Positions 39,140 to 51,634 of a stretch of 64,000 bases of DNA are shown here, piece by piece (the stretch's first letter is position 1; each line of letters begins with the position of its first letter). This stretch comes from Argentina anserina (taxonomy: Eukaryota > Streptophyta > Magnoliopsida > Rosales > Rosaceae). The position numbers were made by a program, and so were the translations under genes. Below the pieces are notes generated by a model. It was given only the letters and a program-made list of their open reading frames with translations, was not told where the DNA came from and searched no databases. The DNA lies in NCBI RefSeq assembly GCF_933775445.1, contig NC_065872.1, forward strand, positions 62,001 through 126,000. The letters are read 5' to 3'.

Positions 39140-39404
39140 TTTGATTTCTGAGCAGGAGCGGCAGCAGCAGCAGCAGCAGCAGGGTTTCTTTTAGATTCAG
39201 GTGTCTCTCGTCAATATGGCCGTTGGATTACTCTTGTGGCTCAGATTGGACTTATGTCATGACCCAAAACCAAGTGAGGGTTCGTCGGCTCTTCCTTCCA
39301 ATGTAGTCAAGGTTTCTATATTCATCCAAGTTTTAATCTTTCTCAAAGTTCTCAACACATGCCTTCCTGCTCGAAAGGTGTTAAAACCCCAAAGCAGGTG
39401 TGAG
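39140..39404. promoter_or_regulatory. Divergent promoter between lumazine synthase and DAPB
   Basis: Only 265 bp separate the two start codons on opposite strands, so the genes must share promoter sequence. A GCA triplet run sits near 39160-39180 at the lumazine synthase side. No clear TATA box was seen for either gene. Confidence 0.55.
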
Positions 39405-40841
39405 ATGGCGTCCTTCCTGAATGCGCCAGCCAATTGTATCTCTGTTCAGCCACAAAAGCTCACACTGTTGGCTCCAACTGGGACCAGTCGAGGACTGGCT
39501 ACTACTTGCAGTTTCCCCTTGATCCAAAGACCTGTGAAGAAGAAGAAGATGATGATGATGACCCCAAAGATGTCCGTTTCAGCCGCCGTGCCCCTTGAGA
39601 ACCCTACTTTGCAATCATCAGGTAAACGGTTGTAGTGGTAAGATGGGGAAGGCCATTATCACTGCAGCGGAGTCTGCAGGACTTAATGTGGTTCCCTTTT
39701 CCTTTGGATCTGCCCAAGAGTGTGGCCAAACCGTCCAAATTGGCACAAAGGACATTCTAGTGCATGGTCCTTTTGAAAGAGAAACCACACTTAAATCTCT
39801 TCTAGTTTGATTGTGGTTGACTTCACTGTCCCTTCTGCAGTAAACGGTAATGATCCTAGTCCTCCTTATATCAAGAGTTTTAACGTCAATTCAAACTTTC
39901 TTTTGCTTATTACTGTTTTTGATAAATGGTTAAAATATTTCTTTATTCTTCTGCATCTTTTTTTGTCACATACAGATAATGCAGAGCTATATTGCAGAGT
40001 TGGAGTGCCCTTTGTGATGGGAACAACTGGTGGGGATAGGGATCGGTTATATAAGACCGTAGAAGAGTCAAAAGTCTGTGCAGTAATATCTCCTCAAATG
40101 GGAAAACAGGTTTATCCTTAATACCCTCATAGCCTGTATATCATTTACAACTCTGAGGCCCTCCCCTTAGTACTTAATAATCTTTACATATGAATAGGTC
40201 GTAGCATTTCTTGCATCTATGGAAATTATGGCTGAGCAATTTCCTGGAGCTTTTCTGGGTATTCCCTGCAGGTACTTCAATGTTTCTTGTGATCTATTAC
40301 TGATATGATACATGGCTGAGAGATATTTCTAGGTTTTTCGCTTTTCTTTCTTCTGCTCATTTACATTGGATAAATATTTGAGCTTCTGTTTATTCACTTT
40401 ATTGTCTTAAGCAGTGTGACTGATTCATCTTTCTGAAAGTTTAGGTGATGGAATCCCATCAAGCAAGTAAACTTGACACATCTGGTACTGCCAAGGCTGT
40501 TATTTCAAGCTTCCAGAAGTTGGGAGTGTCCTTCGATATGAATCAGGCATGCTAAACAGTACCTGTTGTTTTAGCTTATTATAATTTTGAAATGGTTAAT
40601 TGTAGCATCTCTTTTCCTCGTCCTTATCCATGCTTCGCTCTTCTATCTGTTGGGGTGTCTGAAGATATTCAAACCGAGTGTCATTATGTGTGGTGAGAAG
40701 TGAGAACAGTGTGGTAAGGACATGGCAAATGAGAAAGCTATTTAGCTGCTTTATCACTGTTTGGAATTCATGCATTTTAATCGCATATGACAAAGAAGAT
40801 ACAATGGCTTTGTTTATAACTTTTTACAAAACCGCTGAGGT

Positions 40842-40892
<51 letters not shown>

Positions 40893-41858
40893 TTTTGCGT
40901 TAATAATGGAACATTAAAATTGGTGTTGTCTGCTAGGATCTGGCTACTATCTGGGTGTAGTATTTTACCTTTTTGCTTAAAGTGATCTTGTGATTATATT
41001 CTGGACAGTTAGAGGCCCTAAAAATTGAAGCTTACAATTTTCTAACTAAAAAAAAAAAGGGGAAATTTCCCTCTTCCTAGATCAACTTAACTGCTTTGTC
41101 TTGAAGTGTATAAGAATTAGGTATTTCTTAATCATTTTGTTTAATCGTTTAGAAATTTATATCAGATCCAATTGATAAGGGATCCCCAGCAACAGCTAGA
41201 GATGGTGGGAGTTCCAGAGGAGCATTTGTCTGGTCATGCATTTCATATGTATCACCTGACTACACCTGATCAAACGTAAGAAGAAAGATTCTCACTTCTC
41301 TCTCTAGACCATTTTGCGTAGTGTTTTAATCTTGTAAATCTTTATCAATTTTCCTTTTGCAGGGTCTCTTTTGAGTTTCAGCATAACGTTTGTGGTAGAT
41401 CAATATATGCAGAAGGTACAGTTGATGCTGTAATTTTCCTTGCTAAGAAGGTAAGATTTTTATCGCTGTTTTGCTTTACTAGTTATCATAATGCTCTAAT
41501 TGTGCTACATAAATTTATCATTCAATATATGGCTTCAACTGTAATCGCCATATGCTTACTGTTTGTTTTCTTTTAAAGTCAATGGGTAGATATAAATCAT
41601 ATAAATTTGGAATGAGCTGTCATAGGAATGATAGGATACTGAGAATCTTGTTTCTGTATGTGTATACTGGGATAGTCCTCAGTTTTTTAAAGCTAGAATA
41701 ACTGTTCAAATGTGTTTGGTGGTATACTGAAATACTGGTAGGATTATCCAGTCCTTCACTTTATTACATGTCATCCTGCATCAATGCAGGTTCATTCAAA
41801 GGCAGACAAGAGGATATACAATATGAGAGATGTTCTGCGAGAGGGTAACATGCGGTGA
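39405..41858 (+). pseudogene. DAPB: 4-hydroxy-tetrahydrodipicolinate reductase (DAPB), frameshifted
   Basis: The functional enzyme carries out an NAD(P)H-dependent step of lysine synthesis in plastids. The whole exon layout is recognisable: 39405-39846, 39976-40109, 40198-40271, 40445-40546, 41166-41275, 41363-41450 and 41790-41858. The transit-peptide frame (MASFLNAPANCISVQ) ends in TAG at 39633-39635, while NGCSGKMGKAI begins in another frame. A second shift between about 39800 and 39810 separates HGPFERETTLKSLL from IVVDFTVPSAVN and seems to have lost about 13 bases. Exon 3 is 74 bases where the family pattern needs 75, shifting the frame before VMESHQASKLD. The donor after exon 4 is GC (CAG|GCATGC). 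Later exons (GVPEEHLSGHAFHMYHL, CGRSIYAEGTVDAVIF, NMRDVLREGNMR) are clean. Either a young pseudogene or assembly errors. Confidence 0.85.
40847..40892. repeat. (TTA)n microsatellite in DAPB intron 4
   Basis: About 15 TTA/ATT units; intronic. Confidence 0.93.
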
Positions 41859-42634
41859 TAGTTGCTTGCATGCGAAGGGTTTGGTTGTTTGTTGATTAGC
41901 TTGAGAAGTTAGGATGTTGGTTGGAAGATCTTGGTAGAGGAAGATATGGAATGAAGCTGAGAGGAGCAGTTTTGACTTTTTTCGTTTAGAGAATATGAAA
42001 AGGTTCTTGCTCGTGTTTTAAAAAACTGTGAGAATATGTGAAGCATACTATGTTTTTGTCATGTACTCTAATATATATGTCTTCTATGTTAAGTTGTTGC
42101 GAAGTTTAATTGATGGGACATTTCTATTGTAAACAGCCAGTTTCCCTTCAAAAACAAGGGATCCAACAGGCCAAGGTTTGGGAATATGAGGATCTCCATG
42201 CTGATTGAGGAAACTTTTTTTCCGAACCCTTAAAACTTTTTCGCATGCTGCTTAGTTTTTGTGTGCGCCATGACAGTGGGTGAAACCGGCTATGCAGAAA
42301 CGACACTGAAAGTGTGAGAGATAATGCCTCTACTAGTCCGACTGCAAAGAAGCACAAAAATGATAACCAAAATCATCAATACTGTCCATGTTTCAGAATA
42401 GTGAGAATACACATGACTTGTAAAAATGTCGTAGCTTTATAAAATGTATTGAGGTGATGAAATCCCATCAACTAAGTAAAGTTGAATATTTTGACACATC
42501 TGTTGCATCTGAGTGAATGGCTTAATTCTTAAGAAGAAAAAAGGTTTCATTTTTACTTAAAAATTATAAAGGCAAAAGGACAGTATATAAGTGGAGACGT
42601 AGAAGTGTAGAAGAGGGGTGGAGGAAGATCGAGC
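41859..42634. other. DAPB 3' flank and PARG promoter side
   Basis: No gene supported. A short stretch around 42455-42500 resembles the start of DAPB exon 4 (gatgaaatcccatcaa then aagtaaa..ttga), perhaps a partial local duplication. Confidence 0.4.
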
Positions 42635-45600
42635 ATGGAAGAGAGGGAGGACTTGAAGTCAATATTAGGCTACTTACCGGTGGTGGCACGGAGCTGGAGT
42701 CTTTTCTGGCCGTCACAGGTGGTGGAGACACTCAAGGACTTGGCCAGAGGTCCCGATCACAGTCGGGTCAATTCCGGAGAGGTTTTATTCGTAGCCATCT
42801 CCGACCTCAGGCGCTCTCTTTCTGTCTCTTCCTCTCTTCCTCTCTCTCCTTGTGCCGCAGACGGGTACGCCCTCTTCTTCGATGAGGTAGGCAACAATTG
42901 CATTACTGAATCACATGTGTTTTAGACTTAAAAAAATCACGACTACAATTTGCTTCGATCTTGCTGTTGCAGATCATGTCCAGGGAGGAATCTGCGAAAT
43001 GGTTTGGAGAGGTAGTTCCCGCTTTAGCAAATTTGCTTTTGCGGTTGCCCTCTTTGTTACAGGTTCATTATCAAAATGCTGATGGGCTTATTAATGGACT
43101 CCAAACTGGTCTTCGTCTACTTGATTCGCAACAACCTGGATTAGTGTTCCTCAGCCAGGTCTAGTTTCTCTGCTTCAATTCTGCCCTTTCTTTTTGTCTT
43201 TCACATGCATGTCTCACTTGCTGCTTATGCTTTGCGTACTAACAAGTTCCAGTATTTGGCTGATTTTCTGATGCTGTCTCCGAGAAAACTGAATATTTTG
43301 AGTGCTGAAGAGTAAAGACTACATCAAATTCATTTTGGAAGGGTGGAATTTGACCTCTGAGAATTTGACTCATCCATTTTGTGCTGCTTTTTTATTTATC
43401 TGAATAGATTCGTACTGATCGAATATAGTGTGGTAATTACATGTATGACAGCTGTGCTCTTGCATAATTATGACACTGGTTTTTGTACAATCACAATCCT
43501 TCTTTACTTTGAAAGAACTTCCTACATTGTGGTAGAGTTTTGCTGAGTTTTGTGTACGCTGTTTTCAGGAACTAATTAGTGCTCTTCTTGGATGCTCTCT
43601 GTTATGTTTGTTCCCAGTTACTGATAGAAGTGTCAAACATCTCCCAACTATCAACTTTGATCATTTGTTTGAGTATGTGACACACTCTTTCCTTGGAATC
43701 TATTTCAATATTTGTACTTTTTACAACTTTCTATATCAACACATTCAGTGGTACACATAGGGGGTGCTATTTTATAGTTATCTTGCCACTCATTTTTTAT
43801 GTGCTTGTTTGAGACTGTTATTAAATACATTCTAATGTTATTTACTGAAATATACTCACCATCTCATGCTTATTGGCAGCACTCTATATGACAGTTACAA
43901 TCAAAAGCAGGAGAATAAGATATGGTGCATCATACATTACTTTGAAAAGATAACTTCACGCATGCCTATGGGTTTTGTCTCATTTGAGCGGAAAGTACTT
44001 CCTCTGGAACAAACTCCCCTAAAAATTTCATACCCGAAGGCTGTGTTTTGGAGTAATTCAGTCATTCCACTCTGTCGTTTTGAGGTAAAAGATGACAGAT
44101 GGTTATACACAATGCCACAAGTTATAAGCAGATGAATTGTTGTTAATTCTGTGTACCAAATCTTTTGGTAATTCACTTCATGTAATCACAACAACTTGTT
44201 AAGTTTTCTTTGCATGCTATTTTAGGTTCACAGGTCAGGCTTGATAGAAGATCAATCGAGTGGAGCTCTGGAAGTTGATTTCGCTAACAAGTATATAGGG
44301 GGCGGTGCCCTTCATAGGGGTTGTGTACAGGTCTGATTATATATTCATTTTCTTCCTCAAATATGTTCACCAACATATATGCTTGCATTCCAAGTAATTT
44401 GTTTAGTTACACTTCTCCTGATTCACACACGCCATGTGCTAATTGCTGACGCACCTAATATTCTTTTATATTATCATCTGACATAGGAAGAGATCCGGTT
44501 CATGATCAACCCTGAGTTAATTGCTAGTATGCTGTTCATGCCTTCTATGGCAGATAATGAGGCTATAGAAATTGTTGGTGCAGAGAGATTTTCAAATTAT
44601 ACGGGGTGTGTACTCTCAGCACATATACATACATAAAACTTATGCTCTTCATACATATTTGCAGATGCATTTAATGAATCAAACATGACTCTTCTTATTG
44701 AAAGCGTATGTATAGTTTTTTAAGATTCCAGGGTTTATCCTGATCCCTGAGCATTAAGTACTTTACATATGTGTCTGTGTGTGTGTGTGTATTTCATCCA
44801 TTTAATTTGGTCACTGTCGAAATGATTTCTGACTGATTTCTGTTCAAGTGGTGTAGCTATGCTTCTTCATTTCGTTTTTGTGGTGACTATGTAGACGGAA
44901 GGGATTCAGACTCTCTTGGAAGACGTAAAACCAGGATTGTTGCAATAGACGCATTATGCAGCCCAGGGATGAAACAGTATAAACAAGAGCTACTCCTCCG
45001 GTATGTATATTTTAGCTAGTTCTACTGCAATTAAACATTTATTGTATAAAATTAATAGGACATGGTGAGATGATATCAATTGAAAATTTCGAAGTGCTGG
45101 TGAGAAAGGGCAAACTCGGTACAATTTGGACAAGCAATATAGTTGAGATGCACAAGTAATTTAGGTACTGGCCATGACAGCCAGCTGCACCTGCAAATCA
45201 ATGTACTGTCCCCTTTAGAAATGTTGCACATTCTAGATATAGAAAAACACGAGAAGTCCACAGGCATGTTCTTTGAAACAGGTAGACAGAGTTCAATGAT
45301 TTATTGTTGTGCTGTGATGTAGATTTTTTTTTTGGGTCAAGAACTGTGATGTAGAATATATCCATAGAGAATTAAGTAAACTTCGGATATGTTGGCTATT
45401 ATATGTACTTATGTAGATATGGTTCTACCTTGTTGATTTCAACAGGATTTAATGATTTCTTGTTGTGCCCTTATGTAGAATATGCCCATAGAGAAATAAC
45501 TAAAGTTTGAATATGTTGGACTATATATATGTACTATCATAACTTTAACTACCTTGTTGACTTTAAAAGGGAGACCAATAAGGCGTTCTGCGGCTTTCTT

Positions 45601-46472
45601 CATCATTCGGAAAATGAGGAGTACAAGAGATTAGTTCAAGAGAGTGAACGATTGAACAGTGATTCTGCTGAAATTCAGTCTTCGGGTTATGTGGATGATA
45701 TTGGGATTGCCACTGGGAATTGGGGATGTGGTACTTTTGGAGGAGATCATGAAGTGAAGACCATAGTTCAATGGCTTGCTGCATCTCAGGTAGTTTTGCG
45801 GAGAGATGTAATTTTCAAGATTTATTGGTACACTCAGACAATTTTACTAGGACTTCTGATGTTCAAATAAAAATAAAACGGGTTAGTAGCTGAAAATGAC
45901 TGTTTGAGGTTGCATTTGTTTCAGGCACTAAGACCTTTTATTTCATACTACACTTCTGGCGTGAAGGCCTTGGAAAATCTAGACCAGGTACTGATTCTTA
46001 TTGCTTGTAGTGAACGTCATTTTTTCCCTCTAACATAGCTGCTTGGCTAGCAAAGAGGGACTTCCTTTTTGTTGATGAAGTGTCTCACCACTTGCAAAAT
46101 TAGTATGCGTACCAATGAATTTGAGGACCCAACTGTATTTCTTGTAATTGATAGCACAGATAAATGAATTTTATAAACAAGCAATTAATGAGATATTTGC
46201 CTATCCCATATGTTTTCAGTTTAGCTATGTGATTAATCTTGACTCAGCATTATGCCCCAATTAATTAACCAGACTGAAAGCATATTCACTCTCTTCATTT
46301 TGTGGTGTAGGTAAGCCAATGGATACAGCAGCACCAATGGACAGTAGGAGATCTCTGGGATCTGTTGGTGGAGTACTCATTGCAGAGACGGAAGGGAGAT
46401 ACTAATGATGGATTCTTTACATGGCTTCTTCCATCTCTACTTGCCTCTGATCATACTCGCATGTTGCCTTGA
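42635..46472 (+). CDS. PARG1: Poly(ADP-ribose) glycohydrolase
   Basis: PARG cleaves ribose-ribose bonds of poly(ADP-ribose) and so reverses PARP signalling in DNA repair, stress and clock control. Ten exons join in frame to 519 residues: 42635-42886, 42973-43158, 43569-43672, 43880-44084, 44226-44330, 44487-44605, 44857-45000, 45570-45789, 45925-45987 and 46311-46472. The catalytic signature is complete: [21 protein letters not shown], with GGG at residues 274-276 and Gln284-Glu285-Glu286 across the exon 5/6 junction. It is followed by [29 protein letters not shown], the macrodomain-like [11 protein letters not shown] and the C-terminal [15 protein letters not shown]-terminal [15 protein letters not shown] is typical of plant PARG. 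Slightly shorter than Arabidopsis PARG1 as I recall it. PARG1 and PARG2 cannot be separated here. Confidence 0.95.
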
Positions 46473-46615
46473 TTCACTGACTGACTCTCCTTGTTGTAGC
46501 CTGTCTTCCTATCAATCCTATGTGTTGTGTATATTGCATTCATTCCTCTTTAGTATTACTAGGCTGTAAAGATTATTTTCATACTGAAATGAATGGGGTA
46601 GTTTTTTTATTTATA

Positions 46616-46616
46616 T

Positions 46617-46649
<33 letters not shown>

Positions 46650-46653
46650 TTAT
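46616..46653. repeat. (ATT)n microsatellite in PARG 3' flank
   Basis: An imperfect ATT/ATA tract just beyond the PARG stop, probably in the 3' UTR. Confidence 0.85.
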
Positions 46654-47056
46654 GAATGGGAATGAACAAACAGGGCGGTTGAAATGGATTTATTGCATAT
46701 CATGACGAGGACTATGAACCAACAAAATTCTACTCCCCCAACAGAACTGTAATGTACTTTTCAAGGTGGGCCGCTCAGTCCGCCAGGCCCAGGTAACCAA
46801 GAGTTCGCGCCTATCAATCTGGCGACCCAAGCCCATTTTGTCACGGTTACCTTATCTGTGAGCTTGTCTGCTATCGGCTTCCGGGTTTTAGCTGGGGTTT
46901 TGCCAATTCCAGGTTCATCTACTGCGATTAGGGCTAGTTCAGGTCAGCTTTTTCTCTTTTTATATACTTTTGTTTAACTGAATCTGTTTCCAGCTACATG
47001 TAATATGAACCGTTAGTGAATCGTTGGTTTGCTTTTAGATATTTGATGCCACTGAA

Positions 47057-48297
47057 ATGGCTCTGCAACATACCATGTATCTCTTCTCCTCATCACCAAA
47101 GAACAATTATTCATTGATTACATGTCAAGGGCATCCATTCAGTGCAGTCAGAACCAAGAAAATAGAAGGTTCCAGATTGCGTGTCTCTAGTTCAGGTGAC
47201 AAAAGCGACCCCTATTTGCTGGATTCTGATGAGAGACGCGAATGGAGAGACAAGATTAGACGAGTGTTGGATAAGAACCCGGATGTGGAGGAGGAATCAG
47301 ACCCTACTGAGAGGACCAGGAAAGTGCAGGACCTTCTGGCTAACTATCCTCTTGTTGTGGATGAGGATGATCCTGAATGGCCTGATGATGCTGACGGCCG
47401 CGATTTCAAGTTGGATCAACTCTTTGACAAGATTACTATTAAGAACACTCCCAGGAAGAATGAGAATGATGATGATGACTATAGCGATAATCAACTAGTG
47501 TGGCAAGATGATAATTACATTCGTCCCATCAAAGATTGAACAACTTCAGAATGGGAAGAGACCGTGTTCAAGGACATTAGCCCTCTGGTCATTCTTGTAC
47601 ATAATCGCTATAAAAGGTTGCCTTTCCTTCTTTTGTCTTTCCGATTTTTAACTTGTCGTTCTTATATCATCCTTATTGAAATCTATGTTTTTATTACTCA
47701 AAAATATACCAGGAAACTGCTATCTAGGTTACATTTTCTGTTTCAAATTTGTTAACATTTATTACTCTCTTCAGACCAAAAGAAAATGAAATAATTCGGA
47801 GTGAACTGGAGAATGCTGTACAAATTATATGGAATTGCAGGCTGCCTTCACCAAGAGTAAGTGACTAGGAGTTCTCCTTTAATTATTACATTTTGTGTCA
47901 TTCTCCACACTGGATCATCCTTGCCATTATATATTTTCTTCTTCAACAGTGTGTTGCAATTGATGCTGTTACTGAGCCTGACTTGGTGTCTGCTCTCCAA
48001 GTGTCTGTCTACCCTGAGATAATCTTCACAAACGCTGGCAAGATATTGTATCGTGAGAAAGATAATATTTATTTTAGAATCACATACGCTTCATTCTTGA
48101 TTCGGTTTCTGCCTTTACAGCATGATTTCAACTCATTTTCTTTCTTTTTCATTTTTCTAGCAATACGAAGTGGAGATGAGCTCTCAAAAGTAATGGCCTT
48201 CTTTTACTATGGAGCAGCCAAACCGCCTTGTTTGAATGGAATTCGAGTTGGGCAGGAAGAAGTTACATCAACTCCTCCTATCAATGCCCAACCGTGA
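47057..48297 (+). pseudogene. MRL7L: MRL7L-like plastid thioredoxin-fold protein, interrupted by stop
   Basis: MRL7/SVR4 and MRL7L are plastid-nucleoid proteins with a thioredoxin-like fold that are needed for plastid-encoded polymerase activity and chloroplast greening. Exons: 47057-47616, 47775-47856, 47950 to about 48052/48061, 48161-48297. The acidic region (SDPTERTRKVQDLLANYPLV, DEDDPEWPDDADGRDF) and QLVWQDDNYIRPIKD read normally. Codon 161 (47537-47539) is TGA, and the same frame then continues without other stops through TTSEWEETVFKDISPLVILV, a conserved part of the family. The third intron lacks a GT at the expected donor (AAAG|ATAATA at 48061/48062); a nearby GTGAGA at 48053 would keep frame but drop a few residues. 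The 99-base intron is itself open in frame. Likely truncated or pseudogenised, unless the stop is an assembly error. Confidence 0.82.
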
Positions 48298-48776
48298 TGT
48301 TAGAATGACGATGTCTTGCTGATAAAAAAACGGTAATTTCACCTCTAGTTGCTATTGTTGTATATTATTTTCTGATCTCTATCTGAAATTGAAATGATCA
48401 GAGAAACTAGTTACTGGTTCTACTGATTTCTATTATATAAATTAAGGGGTCTTCCACAGTTGATGTGGAAACTATGAGTCCATGGATGAACACGTGATAG
48501 TCAACATTCCAAGTAATTTTTCTTTTCACTTAGGCATTGCCTGCGTATACAAATATAGAAGGTCTATTCTAGTGCAATCTATGCTTGGCTATGTGCACTT
48601 GTATGCACACAGCCTTACACACAGGGTTACAAGACTTATTTTTTCTTTTTATTGAAATATGATTTGTATGGCTTAACTGTAGATATGACATTGTTCAGTT
48701 TCTTTCAAAATATTTGAACTGTGTCAACGGTTAGATGACTATGGGGCCCTTTAAAGTATGAATTCTTGAAATCAGA

Positions 48777-49823
48777 TCACTCATTGTGAACACCACAGCA
48801 ACAGAAGGCTTGGTGGTAGTGAAAGCGGAAGGCAAACAGCTGGCCACGGTTTGAGCCATTAAACTTGCAGTCGGCCACACCCACAGTTCGTTTCTTTTTG
48901 TCACCTCCAAAAACAGTGAGGCATTTTCCTGTTCTGCGAGAGACCCAGAAACGGAACTCACGGTGATTAAGTTTTTTAGGGGGACTATAAGACTTCCAGT
49001 CTGCTTCTGCTAAGCTTTTCAGCGATCTCAATGATCGAAGGCTGACCTTGCCATGCTTGTCCGCTGTGAGATAGGTTTGTCCGCCCGAGCATTTGTCCAT
49101 GTAGTTGCTAAACCTGCACAGTTTGACACAAACAATTAGTTGACATTGCAGTGCTATCTTGCTCATGAACAATAATCATTTGGTTTTATTTAAAAACCTG
49201 AGATCAGATTACATTTCTTAGCCTGGGAATGTTTATAGAATGAGAATTTACCATAGCTTCTATTTAACTGTACCAGACACTCCTTAAGAGTACTAGATTG
49301 TTTGGTTAATATAAGCTGCCGCAGATAAAGATAACTGCCGTAAAAGTGAAGGGCCTTGACTCCTGAGGAATTAGGCAATTATTCTGATATATGCATATTG
49401 CATGTTTGTTTACTAAGTGGTTCCGTCATTCTTTTTTTTTTTATTCAATTGCAGAAACGTAACAAAGTCAAGTAGGATAAAGCGGTACCTGTGATATCCA
49501 GAAGCTGAACCAGAAGTTGATTTCCAGCCAAAATAAGCATTGTACTTTGTTGACTGGCCACCTTTGATATCTGGCACTGAATAAACTCCTTTGTCATGCA
49601 AATCCACATAGTCGGACTGTAAAGCACCAGCGATAAGAGTGTCGTCAAATGCTGTCATATGTGGGTAGGCTTCACTTGGGGGGCATGTGCTGGAGTCGCA
49701 TTTGGAGCACTGGTTGCAAAGCCGAACACTCTTCAAATGCGGGACTGGAGTTGCTGCATAGGCTGTAGTCGTCACCAGTACAAGCAGCAGGCAGAGATAA
49801 AGGCAGTAGTAGAACCTCCCCAT
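48777..49823 (-). CDS. Secreted beta-trefoil (ricin-B-like) domain protein, uncharacterised
   Basis: Two exons, 49489-49823 and 48777-49113, join in frame to 223 residues (the AG|G codon spans the intron). The chosen ATG at 49823 gives a clear signal peptide (MGRFYYCLYLCLLLVLVTT). An upstream in-frame ATG at 49964 would translate a microsatellite and is unlikely. After the signal is a Cys cluster (CNQCSKCDSSTCPPS, about residues 36-50). The C-terminal half has the spacing of a beta-trefoil lectin repeat: FWVSRRTGKCLTVFGG ... VGVADCKFNGSNRGQLFAF. I infer an extracellular carbohydrate-binding-like fold, but the QxW motif is not canonical, and I do not recognise a named family. It overlaps nothing and is convergent with MRL7L. 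Confidence 0.7.
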
Positions 49824-49848
49824 GCTTTTGTAATCTGCTGTTCTGTGC

Positions 49849-49903
<55 letters not shown>
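49849..49903. repeat. Compound (CT)n(TA)n microsatellite in the 5' leader
   Basis: About nine CT units followed by about 18 TA units, starting only about 25 bp upstream of the ATG of the secreted protein on the minus strand. It therefore occupies its leader or core promoter. Confidence 0.95.
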
Positions 49904-49904
<1 letters not shown>

Positions 49905-51634
49905 CTCTATCGTTGGTAATTCCAAAGTAGACACTATTGGCTCTCTTGTTCTTGATTTTGCCACTTGTCTTTGTTTTGAATCTCCATTGTAAGGAACTTA
50001 AGTTGGGATCGGTTGTCAATATTATTATAGAGAATAGCTGGTAATAGCTGTGACTGTCATTCATAATGCTTTGATATTGATGGCTAATTAGATCCCATTG
50101 CAAATTTGTAATGTTCCAGTTTGGCTATATATGAAAACCATTTTCTGAGCCTGTCCATATAATTAATGGGCCGGACCCTTAGGCCCGGATGTTAAATTTA
50201 ATAATGAGATTCTTGCACCGCCAGTGTCACAAAGTACGAGTCCAACAGCAGTTCATAACTTGCATATTAGAGATCGAGCAGGATTTGGAAGAGATCGAAG
50301 ACTACTAGGTAGAGCGAGCAATGAGAATAAGAACAATCAAGTATATCCTTGGAGTATATGCGGGAGTCATGCTGGTATATTCTTTTTCTGTAATAATAGG
50401 AGGTCATTGATGGATCACGATCTCTATAACCATCTTGATAATCATTACCGTGGAAACCAAGTAAGATACTAAAGATACTAAAGGAAATGAAAGCTAAAAT
50501 AAACTAAATAAAATACTAAAAATTCAATATTTATCAATATCCTTACAAACATACTATTTTGCTTTATACAGTGATATATAAACTCTAAGACTTGTTTTCA
50601 ATACAACCCGGTTCATTGACCTATTTCATGGAGGTCCAAACTGAAAAGTAGCCCAAGTAAGATGTAGAATCGTTACAATCTCACTCGTGAGCTAACTAGC
50701 AGCTAGAGCCTATAGACAAAGTCTCTGCATACTCTTCTTCTTTCACTGATCGAATAGGATCGTCTCGATCTGGCTACGTTATAGTTTGCAGCAATGGATA
50801 TGTTTGTTTATGGTCATCTAATCATTCGATTTTACCATATGCTTTATTTGGGCTTATGATTAGATGACCATCAGCAAACATATTCATGAATCGTCATATA
50901 TGATATGCATGCAATAGCTCGATCTCTCTCCTGCCGGCGCCCCTCCTTCAATATAGTTCCACTCATCGGGGTTTTGACCGGCAGGCCGCAGGCCTTGAGG
51001 AATTCTTTTTCTTAATTTTTGGTGCTAAATATTTATCTCTACTCGTTCTATAGAATGAATGTACGATGTTACTCACTTGTTCACTTAATTTCATTCAAGT
51101 TTCCACGGAAGAGCTTGTCATCTCAATTCCGAATATAGAGTTCGATAATATGTATGCATAGAAACTTGATCAAGCATAACTATATGTAGTCTATACATGA
51201 ATCTCAGTTTGAATATTATTGTAGACTAGTTGATTATGTGAGATGAAAGGTTACGAAGTTATATGCATCCATGATTAGATATTAACTAAAGATTACATTA
51301 TCGAGTCGTCGTCTGTTAGGCTTTACACGAGACATAAGTTTGAGAATACGTGCATGTAAACTTACTACTCATCCAACTGATCCAAGTTCCTATATTGATA
51401 ATCATTTATGGCACTGTACGTATTACCATACGCATGCATGCATCATTGAGGTATCAAGATTCAAGCGTAGCTATTGAAATGATCTTGCTCTATCATAAGC
51501 GCGCCGGGTCATGCCTGGTTTTAAATTTTGATGAATGCTCAATGATATGTAACAACCAAGTAATTCCAAGAAGCTTAGTTAGCCAATGTTGATGGCGTAC
51601 AACAAGAGACCATATATATATATATATATATATA
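49904..51634. other. Intergenic DNA without supported genes
   Basis: AT-rich sequence with short open frames only. Around 50799-50890 a segment (ggtcatctaatcat ... atgattagatgacc) forms an imperfect inverted repeat. No family recognised. Confidence 0.45.

Noticed and set aside
47181..47498. 105-codon frame overlapping MRL7L exon 1
   Set aside because: It is the +1 frame shadow of the recognisable MRL7L coding frame.
49824..49964. Upstream start extending the secreted protein to position 49964
   Set aside because: The extension is a translated (TA)n(GA)n repeat (YIYIYIY...), while the ATG at 49823 gives a clean signal peptide.
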